A stretch of 58,249 nt of DNA from positions 1-58,249 of the forward strand of contig SVKP01000020.1 in assembly GCA_015068395.1 (NCBI GenBank), written 5' to 3'. The translations under genes and the position numbers were made by a program. The notes under the pieces were generated by a model that made no database searches, had not been told where the DNA came from, and was given only the letters and a program-made list of their open reading frames with translations. This DNA is from Oscillospiraceae bacterium (GTDB taxonomy: Bacteria; Bacillota; Clostridia; Oscillospirales; Oscillospiraceae). This document shows positions 19,758 through 29,580 of the stretch, in pieces; the stretch's first letter is position 1, and each line of letters opens with the position of its first letter.

Positions 19758-20663
19758 ATGGAAAAACCAAGGATCAGGGAGGTCATCGTCGTCGAGGGAC
19801 GATATGACAAGAATACGCTGCTGCAAGTCGTCGACGCGACCGTCATTGACGTCGGCGGCTTTGGCGTGTTTCACGACAAAAAGCTGCTCTCGCTGCTGCG
19901 GGGGCTTGCCAGAGAGCGCGGCGTGGTCCTCTTTACGGACCCGGACGGCGCGGGCTTTGTGATCCGGGGCCGCCTCAAGGGCGCGCTGGGAGAGGGTTGC
20001 GTCAAAAACGCCTATGTGCCGGACGTCCCCGGAAAGGAAAAGCGCAAGCACAAGGCGGGAAAGGAAGGCAAGCTCGGCGTCGAGGGGATGCGCCCGGAGG
20101 TGCTGCTCGACGCCCTGCGGCGCGCGGGCGCGACCTTTGAGGACGAAAACGCGCCGAAAACCGGCGAGCCGATCACCAAGGCGGACCTTCTGGACGCCCG
20201 GCTCATCGGAGACGGCAGCGCCTCCAGGCGCGCGGCGTTGATCCGTCGCCTGGACCTGCCCGAGCATCTGAGCGCCAACGCGCTGCTGGAGGTTCTGAAC
20301 CTGCTGTGGACGCGGCGGGAGTTCTGGCGCAGCTGTGCCGTGGGGCTTTCGGTCTCCGGCAGGGTCGACCGCCCGCTCGGCTCGCGCCATCCGCGCTTTC
20401 CCGATACGGTCTATCCCGTCAATTACGGCTATGTCGAGGGTATCGCCGCGCCCGACGGCGCGGAGCAGGATGCCTATGTCCTCGGAACGGACGCGCCGAT
20501 CGCGGAGTTTTCCGGCGTTGTGATCGCCGTCTACGCTCGCTCGGACGACGTGGAGGACAAGTGGATCGTCTCGCTGGACGGACGGGACTACAACGACGAG
20601 GAGATTTTGGAGAAAATACGCTTTCAGGAGCAATACTATCACGGACGCCTGTTTCGAGGCTAG
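19758..20663 (+). CDS. RNase M5-like Toprim (DUF4093-type) protein fused to a short inorganic pyrophosphatase-like domain
   Basis: N-term IREVIVVEGRYDKNTLLQVVDATVIDVGGFGVFHDKKLLSLLRGLA (Toprim); C-term VDRPLGSRHPRFPDTVYPVNYGYVEGIAAPDGAEQDAYVLGTD...DDVEDKWIVS (PPase-like); no stop between. Confidence 0.8.
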   Translation: MEKPRIREVIVVEGRYDKNTLLQVVDATVIDVGGFGVFHDKKLLSLLRGLARERGVVLFTDPDGAGFVIRGRLKGALGEGCVKNAYVPDVPGKEKRKHKAGKEGKLGVEGMRPEVLLDALRRAGATFEDENAPKTGEPITKADLLDARLIGDGSASRRAALIRRLDLPEHLSANALLEVLNLLWTRREFWRSCAVGLSVSGRVDRPLGSRHPRFPDTVYPVNYGYVEGIAAPDGAEQDAYVLGTDAPIAEFSGVVIAVYARSDDVEDKWIVSLDGRDYNDEEILEKIRFQEQYYHGRLFRG

Positions 20664-20736
20664 AAGGGAACCGGGCACGAGGCCGTCGGCGCGGTTCGGT
20701 ACACAGACTGCGTACCACCGCCGAAATTCGACAGAT

Positions 20737-20773
20737 TTCACGGAAAATTCACAATATCTCACGGAAAATTCAC
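20737..20773 (+). repeat. Two tandem copies of TCACGGAAAATTCAC at 22-bp spacing upstream of cdaA
   Basis: Direct repeats read at 20738-20752 and 20760-20774 (approximately). Confidence 0.75.
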
Positions 20774-20860
20774 CGCTCTCCCGGTTGCTTTTTGCCTCGC
20801 TTTATATTAAAATACTATTATCTATAGCGTTTGATTCGATCGGAAATGGAGAGAGAGCGG

Positions 20861-21751
20861 ATGGAGTATATGACGACGCTGATGGAAAACGTTCTGCGCT
20901 ATGTCGGGACCATCGCGTTGACGGACTGGCTGGACATCATTCTGATGGCGTATCTCCTTTACCGTGCCTTAAAGCTGGTTGGGAGCTCACGCGCAGTGAA
21001 TCTGGGCAGGGGCGTGCTGATTTTTCTTGCCGCGCTTGCCCTGTCCGACGTCTTTTATCTCAACAGCATCAATTTTATCCTGCGGAACATCGTGACCTGG
21101 GGCGTTTTGGCGCTGATCGTCCTCTTCCAGCCGGAGCTGCGCCGCCTGCTTGAGCAGGTCGGCTCCAGTAGGCTGGGGTCCCTGAACCCGTTCGCGCGCG
21201 CGCAGCAGGTCAGCACGATGGAGACCACCATCGCGCGCACGGTCGAGGCATGCGTGGAGATGTCCGCCACGCGCACCGGCGTGCTGATCGTTTTCGAGCG
21301 CCAGCTTCCGCTGGACGATATCGTGCGCACCGGCACCACCGTGGACGCGCAGGTGTCCTGCGAGCTTCTGAAAAATATCTTCTTTGTGAAAGCCGCGCTG
21401 CATGACGGCGCGGTCATTATGCGGAACGGGCGTCTGCTCGCCGCCGGCTGCATCCTGCCCCTGTCGCACAACACCAACATCAGCAGCGACCTCGGCACGC
21501 GCCACCGCGCGGGGCTTGGCATGAGCGAGAATTCGGACGCGGTCGTGGTGATCGTCTCCGAGGAGACGGGCGCGATCTCCGTCGCGATCGGGGGCATGCT
21601 CAAGCGGCATTTGACCGGGCAGACGCTGGAAAAGCTCCTGACCAACGAGCTGATACCGCAGCCTGAGGAGGAACAGAAGCCTGCGTTCAAGTTCCGCCTG
21701 CCCTGGCAGAAGAAGGGCGGAAAGGAGGCGGACGAGCATGCAAATAAGTAA
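20861..21751 (+). CDS. cdaA: Diadenylate cyclase CdaA (DisA_N domain)
   Basis: TM region; KAALHDGAVIMRNGRLLAAGCILPLS; GTRHRAGLGMSE; start may be 20831. Confidence 0.95.
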   Translation: MEYMTTLMENVLRYVGTIALTDWLDIILMAYLLYRALKLVGSSRAVNLGRGVLIFLAALALSDVFYLNSINFILRNIVTWGVLALIVLFQPELRRLLEQVGSSRLGSLNPFARAQQVSTMETTIARTVEACVEMSATRTGVLIVFERQLPLDDIVRTGTTVDAQVSCELLKNIFFVKAALHDGAVIMRNGRLLAAGCILPLSHNTNISSDLGTRHRAGLGMSENSDAVVVIVSEETGAISVAIGGMLKRHLTGQTLEKLLTNELIPQPEEEQKPAFKFRLPWQKKGGKEADEHANK

Positions 21752-23117
21752 CGGCCGCAAGGCGTTTTACATTGTGTTTTCGATCCTGATCGCTTTTGTG
21801 GTTTGGTTCTACGTGAATAACTACAAGGAGGTCGAGATCACGATCAGCGATATCCCCGTGGAATTCCTCAACGCCGACTCCGCGCTTGCCAATAAGGGCA
21901 TGATGCTCATCAACGGCGAGGAAGTGACCACGGTGGACCTCGTGCTCTCAATGCCGCGCAGCATGGTCTTCGGCTTCGACACGGGACGCGTCCGCGCGAT
22001 CGCAAACCTTGGCTCGGTGACATCGACCGGCACGCAGCTGGTCAGCTATGACATCATCTATCCGCCGAACGTCAGCAGGAGCATGGTTTCGGTGATTTCG
22101 CCCTCCGTGCAGAACGTTTCGGTCCGCATCGGCGAGCTGTTCCGAAGAAGCGACATTGAGATCCGCTGCAAGCTCGTCGGCAACGTCGCGGACGGCTATG
22201 TTGGCGGGAGCGTACAGCTTCTGCCCAGCTCTCTGGAGATCTGGGGCCAGCAGAGCGACGTGATGCAGGTGAGCTACGCACAGGTGATGCTGAACATCGA
22301 AAACACGCGCTCGACGATCGTGGAGCTGCTTGAGTACGAGCTTTACGATTATAACGACAAGCTGATTGAAAACAGAAACATCCACGCCGCCAGCTCCACC
22401 GTTCAGGTGACGATGCCGGTCATTTCGGCGACGGACGTTCCGCTTACCATCGGCTTCGTGGAGGAGCCGGGCATCCGTCTGGACAGCTTTGACTATAAGC
22501 TTGACGTCAATTCCGTCACGCTCTCGGGAGACGCAAACCTGCTCTCCCAGCTCAGCGAGATCGAACTGGGGAAGGTCGCGCTTGCCGACATCCGCGGCGA
22601 ACAAACCTTTGTCTATGATATCGTGATCCCCGACGGGCTGAGGAACCTCAGCGGCGTGACCACGGCGACGCTGACGATCACAAACCGGGACGTCGTGACG
22701 CGGGACGTGAATATCACAAGCTTTGATTATGAGAACTTCAACGCGGAGGACCGCAGCGTCGAGGTGGTGACCTCGTCGCTGGGCGTGACGCTGCGCGGCG
22801 CGTCGGCAACGCTGGATACAATCTCTGAGGATAACGTGAAGGCAATCGCCAATCTCTCGGAGATCAACGACGCGAGCGGCACGTATACCGTACCGGCGAG
22901 GGTCCTCATTGAGGGCGACCCGGATGTCGGAACGGTGCAGAACCTTCAGCTGACCGTACGCATTACAAACCGCACGGAGACGGAGGACGAGGAAGAGCCC
23001 GGAACGGAAGGCGAGGCCGAAGGCGAGACCGAGGACGAAGGGCAGACCGAACCGGAAAACGGTTCCGACACGCAGACGGACGGACAGGAAGGAACGGAAG
23101 AGGGGACGCAGGGATGA
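21738..23117 (+). CDS. YbbR-domain protein (CdaR-like), acidic E/T/G-rich C-terminal tail
   Basis: N-terminal TM followed by YbbR repeats; adjacent to cdaA. Confidence 0.88.
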   Translation: MQISNGRKAFYIVFSILIAFVVWFYVNNYKEVEITISDIPVEFLNADSALANKGMMLINGEEVTTVDLVLSMPRSMVFGFDTGRVRAIANLGSVTSTGTQLVSYDIIYPPNVSRSMVSVISPSVQNVSVRIGELFRRSDIEIRCKLVGNVADGYVGGSVQLLPSSLEIWGQQSDVMQVSYAQVMLNIENTRSTIVELLEYELYDYNDKLIENRNIHAASSTVQVTMPVISATDVPLTIGFVEEPGIRLDSFDYKLDVNSVTLSGDANLLSQLSEIELGKVALADIRGEQTFVYDIVIPDGLRNLSGVTTATLTITNRDVVTRDVNITSFDYENFNAEDRSVEVVTSSLGVTLRGASATLDTISEDNVKAIANLSEINDASGTYTVPARVLIEGDPDVGTVQNLQLTVRITNRTETEDEEEPGTEGEAEGETEDEGQTEPENGSDTQTDGQEGTEEGTQG

Positions 23118-23521
23118 CGCAAATCGCAACGGTCGAAAAGCTGCTTTCGGATGGGCGCGCCGAAATATCGGTCGCGCGCCAGTCCGCCTGCGCCCACGAC
23201 TGCCATGAATGCGCCGGCTGCGGCGGCACCGCCGCGCCGGTCCGCGCGGTCGCGGTCAACGCCGTCGGTGCGCAGGCAGGGCAGAAGGTCGTGGTCGAGA
23301 GCGACACGCGCAAGGTGTTCGGCGTGATCCTGCTGGTTTACATGCTGCCTGTCGTCCTGTTTTTCCTCGGCTATTTCGCCGCCGCGCCTCTGGGCTTGGA
23401 CAGCCTCCGCGCCGCGATGGGGATTGCCGCGTTTTTATGCGGCATTGTGCCCGCCGTGCTGTATGACCGCAGGATACGGCGCAGCGGCGGACTGGCGTTT
23501 ACCATTGTCAGGGTGTTCTGA
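23114..23521 (+). CDS. SoxR-reducing system protein RseC family
   Basis: ACAHDCHECAGCGG Cys cluster followed by two TM helices. Confidence 0.8.
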   Translation: MTQIATVEKLLSDGRAEISVARQSACAHDCHECAGCGGTAAPVRAVAVNAVGAQAGQKVVVESDTRKVFGVILLVYMLPVVLFFLGYFAAAPLGLDSLRAAMGIAAFLCGIVPAVLYDRRIRRSGGLAFTIVRVF

Positions 23522-23527
23522 GGCGGC

Positions 23528-24427
23528 GTGTTTGGCTATATTCGTCCCGCTGTGCGTCGCCACGCGGAAGAGGACAGCGCACGTTTTCGCGCCGCCTACT
23601 GCGCTTTGTGCCATACGCTCGGCAGACGCTACGGCTTTTTGGCAATGTTCCTGCTCAACTATGATTTCGTCCTGTTGGCGATCCTGCTGTCGCTGCCCCG
23701 GGAGCCCGGATGCGCGCAGCGCCGCTGCGCGGTCCATCCGCTCAAGGGCTGCCCTGCCTACGAGGAGACGGAGGCGATGCGCACCGCGGCGGATCTCAGC
23801 GTGATCCTGACGTGGTGGCAGCTGCAGGACCATATCGCCGACTACGCTTTCGTTTCGGGGCTGAAATACCGTGCCGCGGCTTTTTTCCTGAGGCGCGCCT
23901 ATCGAAAGGCGAGGTCGTGCTCCGCCGCGTTTGACGAAAGCGTGCGGCTTCATTTGGATGAGCTGCGGCGGCTTGAGCGCGAGCGCTGCGCTTCGCTGGA
24001 CGCCGCAGCGGAGCCATTTGCCGCGCTGCTTGCTTCGATGGCGGAGGTGGAGGATGACCCGGCGCGGCGGCGTATCCTGCATCAGCTTTTCTATCATCTG
24101 GGCCGCTGGATCTACCTTGCCGACGCGGCGGATGATTTCTCGGAGGACGCGAAAACGGGAAACTACAATCCCCTGCGCTACCGCTACGGGCTTGACGGCG
24201 GCTCGCTTCCCGAGGATGTGAAGCGCCTGCTTGCCGAGACGCTGGACGCTTCGATCCGGCGCATGGCGGAGGCGTACGCACTGCTGGACGCGGGCATGTG
24301 GCAGGGGCTGCTGGACGGCATTTTTTACGAGAGCTTTTACGGGATCGGAAAAGCCGTGCTTGACGGTACATACCATAAGGCCCCGCGGCGGCGGAGATTT
24401 GAGAAAAACAGAGAGGAAACGGCATGA
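23528..24427 (+). CDS. DUF5685 family protein
   Basis: FGYIRP...YCALCHTLGRRYG, CPAYEETEAMRTAADLSVILTWWQLQDHIAD; start probably GTG near 23528. Confidence 0.7.
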   Translation: MFGYIRPAVRRHAEEDSARFRAAYCALCHTLGRRYGFLAMFLLNYDFVLLAILLSLPREPGCAQRRCAVHPLKGCPAYEETEAMRTAADLSVILTWWQLQDHIADYAFVSGLKYRAAAFFLRRAYRKARSCSAAFDESVRLHLDELRRLERERCASLDAAAEPFAALLASMAEVEDDPARRRILHQLFYHLGRWIYLADAADDFSEDAKTGNYNPLRYRYGLDGGSLPEDVKRLLAETLDASIRRMAEAYALLDAGMWQGLLDGIFYESFYGIGKAVLDGTYHKAPRRRRFEKNREETA

Positions 24428-25032
24428 GCGACCCCTACAAAGTGCTGAATATCGCGCCGACCGCTTCCGACGAGGAGGTCAAGCACGCCTACCGGGAAAT
24501 GGCGCGAAAGTATCATCCCGACAATTATCACGACAATCCGCTCGCCGATCTCGCGCAGGAGAAAATGAAGGAGATCAACGAGGCGTATGAGCAGATCCAG
24601 AAGCAGCGCAAAAGCGGCTCGTCCTATTCCGCGCACCGCGAGAGCGGCGGCGGAGCCCGGACCTACGCCTCGGGCGGGTCCTCGGAGCTGCTCGAGGTCC
24701 GCGCGGCAATCAGCCGCGGGGACATCTCGCAGGCGGAGCGCATTTTGAACATGCTCTCGGACCACGGCGCGGAGTGGAACTTCCTCATGGGCGTCGTTTG
24801 CTCCCGGCGCGGCTGGCTGGACGAAGCGAAGCGGTATTTTGAGGTGGCGTGCCGGATGGACCCGGTCAACGAGGAATACCGCAATGCGCTCAATATGTTT
24901 GTTCAAAGCGGGTATCACCCGGAGGGGTATCGGAGCATGCGCACGATGGGTGTTGACAACGACATGTGCATGCGCCTTTGCGCCGCGGGCTCCTGCTGTG
25001 TGCTCAGCGGCGGAAGATGTTGCATTTGTTGA
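24424..25032 (+). CDS. J-domain (DnaJ-like) protein with Cys-rich C-terminal tail
   Basis: DPYKVLNIAPTASDEEVKHAYREMARKYHPDNY (HPD); tail MCMRLCAAGSCCVLSGGRCCIC. Confidence 0.88.
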   Translation: MSDPYKVLNIAPTASDEEVKHAYREMARKYHPDNYHDNPLADLAQEKMKEINEAYEQIQKQRKSGSSYSAHRESGGGARTYASGGSSELLEVRAAISRGDISQAERILNMLSDHGAEWNFLMGVVCSRRGWLDEAKRYFEVACRMDPVNEEYRNALNMFVQSGYHPEGYRSMRTMGVDNDMCMRLCAAGSCCVLSGGRCCIC

Positions 25033-25052
25033 ACGGAGGAGAGAGGAATCAC

Positions 25053-25940
25053 ATGGTCAAGAGCATGACCGGCTACGGCCGGGCGAGAGAGGTCAGAAGC
25101 AACCGGGATATCACGGTGGAGGTACGCAGCGTCAACAACCGCTACCTCGACACGACGGTCAAGCTGCCGCGCACGTATATTTTCACTGAGGACGCGCTCA
25201 AGCAGCAGGTGCAGAAAGCTGTCTCCCGCGGCAAGATCGACGTGTTTGTCACGATCGACGCCACCGCCGCGGATGAGACCGTCGTCACGGTCAACGAGCC
25301 GCTTGCCGCGGCGTACTGGGAGGCAGTCCGCAAGATCGACGCGCTGGCGGGCCCCGATGCGGCGAAGGGCGTTTATTCCGCGGTCGATATCGCGCGCTTC
25401 CCGGATGTGCTGTCCGTCACCAAGAAGGACGAGGATCTGGAAAGCGTGCAGGCGGATATCTGCGCTGTCGCGGACGAAGCGCTTGCCGCCTACAACGCCA
25501 TGCGAGCCGTCGAGGGTGAAAAGCTGGCGGCGGACATCGCCTCCCGGCTCGATACGATCGAGCGCCTGACCGGCGAGGTCGAGGCGCGCTCGCCGGAGAC
25601 CGTGAAGGAGTACCGCGAGAAGCTGACCGCGCGCATGCAGGAGGTACTGCAAAGCACGACGATCGAGGAGTCCCGCATCCTGACGGAGGCGGCGATCTAT
25701 GCCGACAAGGTCGCCGTGGACGAGGAGACGGTGCGCCTGCGCAGCCATGTTTCGCAGCTGCGCGACATGCTCAGATCCGATGAACCGATGGGTCGCAAGA
25801 TGGACTTCCTCATTCAGGAGGTCAACCGCGAGAGCAACACGATCGGCTCCAAGTGCAACGACGTCGCCATTGCCCGCGTGGTCGTCGAGCTCAAGGCAGA
25901 GGTGGAGAAGATCCGCGAGCAGGTCCAGAATATCGAGTGA
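25053..25940 (+). CDS. YicC/YloC family endoribonuclease
   Basis: MVKSMTGYGRAR; GRKMDFLIQEVNRESNTIGSKCND. Confidence 0.93.
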   Translation: MVKSMTGYGRAREVRSNRDITVEVRSVNNRYLDTTVKLPRTYIFTEDALKQQVQKAVSRGKIDVFVTIDATAADETVVTVNEPLAAAYWEAVRKIDALAGPDAAKGVYSAVDIARFPDVLSVTKKDEDLESVQADICAVADEALAAYNAMRAVEGEKLAADIASRLDTIERLTGEVEARSPETVKEYREKLTARMQEVLQSTTIEESRILTEAAIYADKVAVDEETVRLRSHVSQLRDMLRSDEPMGRKMDFLIQEVNRESNTIGSKCNDVAIARVVVELKAEVEKIREQVQNIE

Positions 25941-25991
25941 GAAAGGCGAAGCGTTTCGCGGCTGCCGCGGCGGGACGCACAGAATACGTTT

Positions 25992-26252
25992 ATGCAGCTC
26001 ATCAACATTGGCTTTGGCAACATGGTCTCCGCCGAGCGGATGCTTGCCGTTGTCTCGCCGGATTCGGCTCCGATCAAGCGATTGATCCAGGAGACGCGCG
26101 AGCGCGGCATGCTGATCGACGCGACCTACGGACGCAAGACCGCGTCGGTTTTTATCATGGACAGCGACCATGTTGTCCTTTCGGCGATCCCGGCAGATAA
26201 GATCTTTTCCCGCACCGGGATCGACGTAATTGGGGAAATGCAGGAGGGTTGA
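25992..26252 (+). CDS. remA: Extracellular matrix/biofilm regulator RemA (DUF370)
   Basis: [32 protein letters not shown]. Confidence 0.92.
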   Translation: MQLINIGFGNMVSAERMLAVVSPDSAPIKRLIQETRERGMLIDATYGRKTASVFIMDSDHVVLSAIPADKIFSRTGIDVIGEMQEG

Positions 26253-26255
26253 ATC

Positions 26256-26849
26256 ATGGCAAAGGGAAAGACCTTTATCATCTCCGGACCGTCCGGCGTC
26301 GGAAAGGGCACCATCGTCAAGGCGCTGATGCAGACAAGACCGAATACGTTCCTTTCCGTTTCGGCAACGACGAGGGAGCCCCGCAAGGGCGAGGAGGACG
26401 GCGTTCATTACCACTTCATCGACGTGGAGCGGTTCCGCAGCCTCATTGAGCAGGACGCGTTCCTGGAATACGCCGAGTACGTCGGCAACTTTTACGGCAC
26501 GCCGAAGAAGTATGTCGACGAGGCGATGGAACGGGGCGAGGACGTGATCCTTGAAATCGACGTGCAGGGCGCGACGCAGGTCAGCGCCAAGCGCCCGGAC
26601 GCGGTCACGATTTTCGTGGTTCCGCCGTCCTGGGAGGTGTTGGAGCAGAGGCTCCGCGACCGCGGCACCGACTCGGAGGAAAAGCTGCAAAAGCGCTTGG
26701 TGCGCGCCAAGGTCGAGCTTCAGGCGGCGTCCTCCTATTCCTACATGGTCATCAACGATACAGTAGAGGAAGCTGTGCGCGAGGTCAACGCGATCATGCT
26801 TGCCGAGCATTGCAGGCCCGGCGAACGGCTTTCGCTGCTGAGCGAATAA
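26256..26849 (+). CDS. gmk: Guanylate kinase
   Basis: IISGPSGVGKGTIVKALM; SVSATTREPRKGEEDGVHYHF. Confidence 0.97.
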   Translation: MAKGKTFIISGPSGVGKGTIVKALMQTRPNTFLSVSATTREPRKGEEDGVHYHFIDVERFRSLIEQDAFLEYAEYVGNFYGTPKKYVDEAMERGEDVILEIDVQGATQVSAKRPDAVTIFVVPPSWEVLEQRLRDRGTDSEEKLQKRLVRAKVELQAASSYSYMVINDTVEEAVREVNAIMLAEHCRPGERLSLLSE

Positions 26850-26892
26850 ATACAAAATATAATTGTCAGTTTAAGAAAGAAGGAATCCTGTT

Positions 26893-27105
26893 ATGATGCT
26901 TTATCCCGCTATGTCCACGCTCAATAAGAACATTCCCAACCGCTATCTGCTTGTGAACGTTGTCGCGCGCCGCGCGCGCCAGATCGCCGAGGCGGCGGAG
27001 GAGGAAGGCGCTCATCTGAGCGAAAAGCCCGTTACCTCCGCCATCAATGAGGTCGCCGAGGGCAAGATCAGCACGGGCGACGTCGATATTTCGATCAACC
27101 GTTGA
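26893..27105 (+). CDS. rpoZ: RNA polymerase omega subunit
   Basis: NRYLLVNVVARRARQIAE; follows gmk. Confidence 0.9.
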   Translation: MMLYPAMSTLNKNIPNRYLLVNVVARRARQIAEAAEEEGAHLSEKPVTSAINEVAEGKISTGDVDISINR

Positions 27106-29561
27106 CGCAGGAGCTTGCCCAGATCGCGGTTGCAGGCGTCCCCTATGCCGCCGACAGGCCGTACACCTATCTGATCCCGGCGGAGCTCTCGGAGCTTGTG
27201 CGCCCGGGTATGCGGGTCACGGTGCCCTTCGGCAGGGGAAACCGCAGCTGCGAGGGCTTTGTTCTCGAACGCACCGCCGGAGACGGCCCCTATAAGCCGA
27301 TCCGCGCCGTTCTGGACGACGCGCCCTTGATGAACGGCGACTTTCTGCGGCTTGTCCGCTGGATGAAGGCGCGGTATTTCTGCACCTATTACGACGCGGT
27401 CAAGGCGATCCTGCCCTCCGGCGTCTGGTTCCGCTATCGGGAGCTGTGGCGCCTGGCTGACGCGCTGGACGCGGAGACGGCGCTTGCCGCCGTGGAGCCG
27501 GACAGCGTCGAGGCGCTGCTGCTGCGCGAGCTCGCCGCCTCCGGGGCGGTGGAGCGGGAGGCGCTTGAGAGGATCGGCGGCGACGCCTGCGGCAAAGCGC
27601 TCAACAGCCTGAGGGACAAGTCGCTCGCCGTGATGGAGCGCACCGCCGTGCAGACGGTCAGCGACAAGACGCTGCGCGTGGCAAGCCTTGCCATGACGCG
27701 GGAGAACGCCATTGCCGCCGTGACCAGGAACCGCAAGACCGCGTCTGTGCGCTATGCCGTTGTGGAGCTTCTTTGCACGGAGGGGGCGCTCGCGGCTCCT
27801 GACGTCTATTATTACACCGGGGCGACGGCGCGGACGCTGAAGAGTCTGGAGAAGGACGGTATCATCCGTCTGGAGGAGCAGGAGCTGCTTCGCGTGCCGA
27901 CCTACACGTCCGCGGACGCCCCGCCCATCGTTCTCAATCAGGAACAAAACGCGGCGTACGAGGGTCTCAGGGAATGGATGCATTCGGGGGAAGCGCAGGC
28001 GGCGCTTCTGCAGGGCGTGACCGCCAGCGGCAAGACGCAGGTGTACATCCGTCTGATCCAGGACGCGCTTGCCATGGGGAAGACGGCGCTGCTGCTTGTT
28101 CCCGAAATCGCCCTCACACCGCAGATGATGGCAAAATTCACCGCATATTTCGGAGATGAAGTTGCAATGCTCCACAGCGCGCTTAGGCTGACGGAGCGCT
28201 ATGACCAGTGGAAACGTATCCGTCGCGGCGAGGTCCGGGTCGTACTCGGAACGCGCTCGGCGGTCTTTGCGCCCCTGAATGACCTCGGAATCATCATTAT
28301 GGACGAGGAGCAGGAGGGAACCTATATCTCGGAGAATCCGCCGCGCTATCATACGCGCGACATTGCGCAGTTCCGCTGCGCGGCGCAGCATGCGCTGCTG
28401 CTGCTCGGCTCCGCCACGCCGACGGTCGAGACAGCTTACTACGCGCGCAACGGGCGCTATCAGACGTTTTATCTGAACAGCCGCTATAATGCGCAGAGCC
28501 TTCCCGGAGTTATGATCGCCGACATGCGCGCCGAGCTGCGCGCGGGCAGCGACGGCGTTTTGAGCGCCCCGCTGCGCGCGGAGCTGGCGGAGAACCTTGC
28601 GCGCGGCGAGCAGAGCATTCTATTTCTCAATCGGCGCGGCAGCGCGCGGATGCTGCTGTGCGGCGACTGCGGCGCCGTGCCGGAGTGCCCGCGGTGCAGC
28701 GTTTCGCTGACCTACCATTCGGCAAACCGGCGGCTCATGTGCCACTACTGCGGCTTTTCCATGCCCGCGCCCGAGCGCTGCCCGTCATGCGGGAGCCCGA
28801 TGCACATGGTCGGAGCCGGAACGCAGAGGGTCGAGCAGGAGCTTGGCGAGCTGTTTCCGGGTGCGGGCGTGCTGCGGATGGACATGGATACCGTGGGCGC
28901 GACGCGCGGACATGAGCGGCTGCTTCGACAGTTCGCGGAGCAAAAGGTCCCGATCCTGCTCGGCACGCAGATGGTCGCCAAGGGGCTCGATTTTGAAAAC
29001 GTGACGCTTGTCGGCGTGCTTGCCGCCGACCTGTCGCTCTATATTGACAATTACCGCGCCGCGGAGCGCACCTTCAGCCTGTTGGCGCAGGTTGTCGGCC
29101 GCGCGGGACGGGGCAGCAAGCAGGGCAGAGCGGTCATTCAGACCTTTTCGCCCGAGAACGACGTGATCCGCGCCGCTGCGGCGCAGGACTACGAGGCATT
29201 TTATCAAAGTGAGCTGCGCATGCGAAAGCTCAGGCGGTATCCGCCTTTTGCGGACCTGTTTACCCTGACGGTCAGCGGCTTCGACGAGGAGCAGGTGCTT
29301 CACGCCTGCTTTGCGCTGCGCGATGCGCTTGAAGCGGAGATCAGATGCAGCGAAGCGCTTCGACGGCTGGACGTCGATATTCTCGGTCCCGCCGCGGCGC
29401 CCGTGGTCAAGGTCAGGAATCGTTATCGCTATCGCATTTTTCTCTCCGCGGAGAACACGCGGGAGATGCGGCGGCTGATCGCCGAGTTTTTGCTGGCGTT
29501 CAGCAATCACAGGGAAAACCGCGGCCTTGACATATTTGCCGACTGCAACGCATCAGGATAG
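27102..29561 (+). CDS. priA: Primosomal protein N' (replication restart helicase)
   Basis: LLQGVTASGKTQVYIRLI; MDEEQEGTY; zinc motif CGDCGAVPECPRCS; TTG start overlapping rpoZ stop. Confidence 0.96.
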   Translation: MTQELAQIAVAGVPYAADRPYTYLIPAELSELVRPGMRVTVPFGRGNRSCEGFVLERTAGDGPYKPIRAVLDDAPLMNGDFLRLVRWMKARYFCTYYDAVKAILPSGVWFRYRELWRLADALDAETALAAVEPDSVEALLLRELAASGAVEREALERIGGDACGKALNSLRDKSLAVMERTAVQTVSDKTLRVASLAMTRENAIAAVTRNRKTASVRYAVVELLCTEGALAAPDVYYYTGATARTLKSLEKDGIIRLEEQELLRVPTYTSADAPPIVLNQEQNAAYEGLREWMHSGEAQAALLQGVTASGKTQVYIRLIQDALAMGKTALLLVPEIALTPQMMAKFTAYFGDEVAMLHSALRLTERYDQWKRIRRGEVRVVLGTRSAVFAPLNDLGIIIMDEEQEGTYISENPPRYHTRDIAQFRCAAQHALLLLGSATPTVETAYYARNGRYQTFYLNSRYNAQSLPGVMIADMRAELRAGSDGVLSAPLRAELAENLARGEQSILFLNRRGSARMLLCGDCGAVPECPRCSVSLTYHSANRRLMCHYCGFSMPAPERCPSCGSPMHMVGAGTQRVEQELGELFPGAGVLRMDMDTVGATRGHERLLRQFAEQKVPILLGTQMVAKGLDFENVTLVGVLAADLSLYIDNYRAAERTFSLLAQVVGRAGRGSKQGRAVIQTFSPENDVIRAAAAQDYEAFYQSELRMRKLRRYPPFADLFTLTVSGFDEEQVLHACFALRDALEAEIRCSEALRRLDVDILGPAAAPVVKVRNRYRYRIFLSAENTREMRRLIAEFLLAFSNHRENRGLDIFADCNASG

Positions 29562-29580
29562 GAAAGGTAGGATACAGAAC

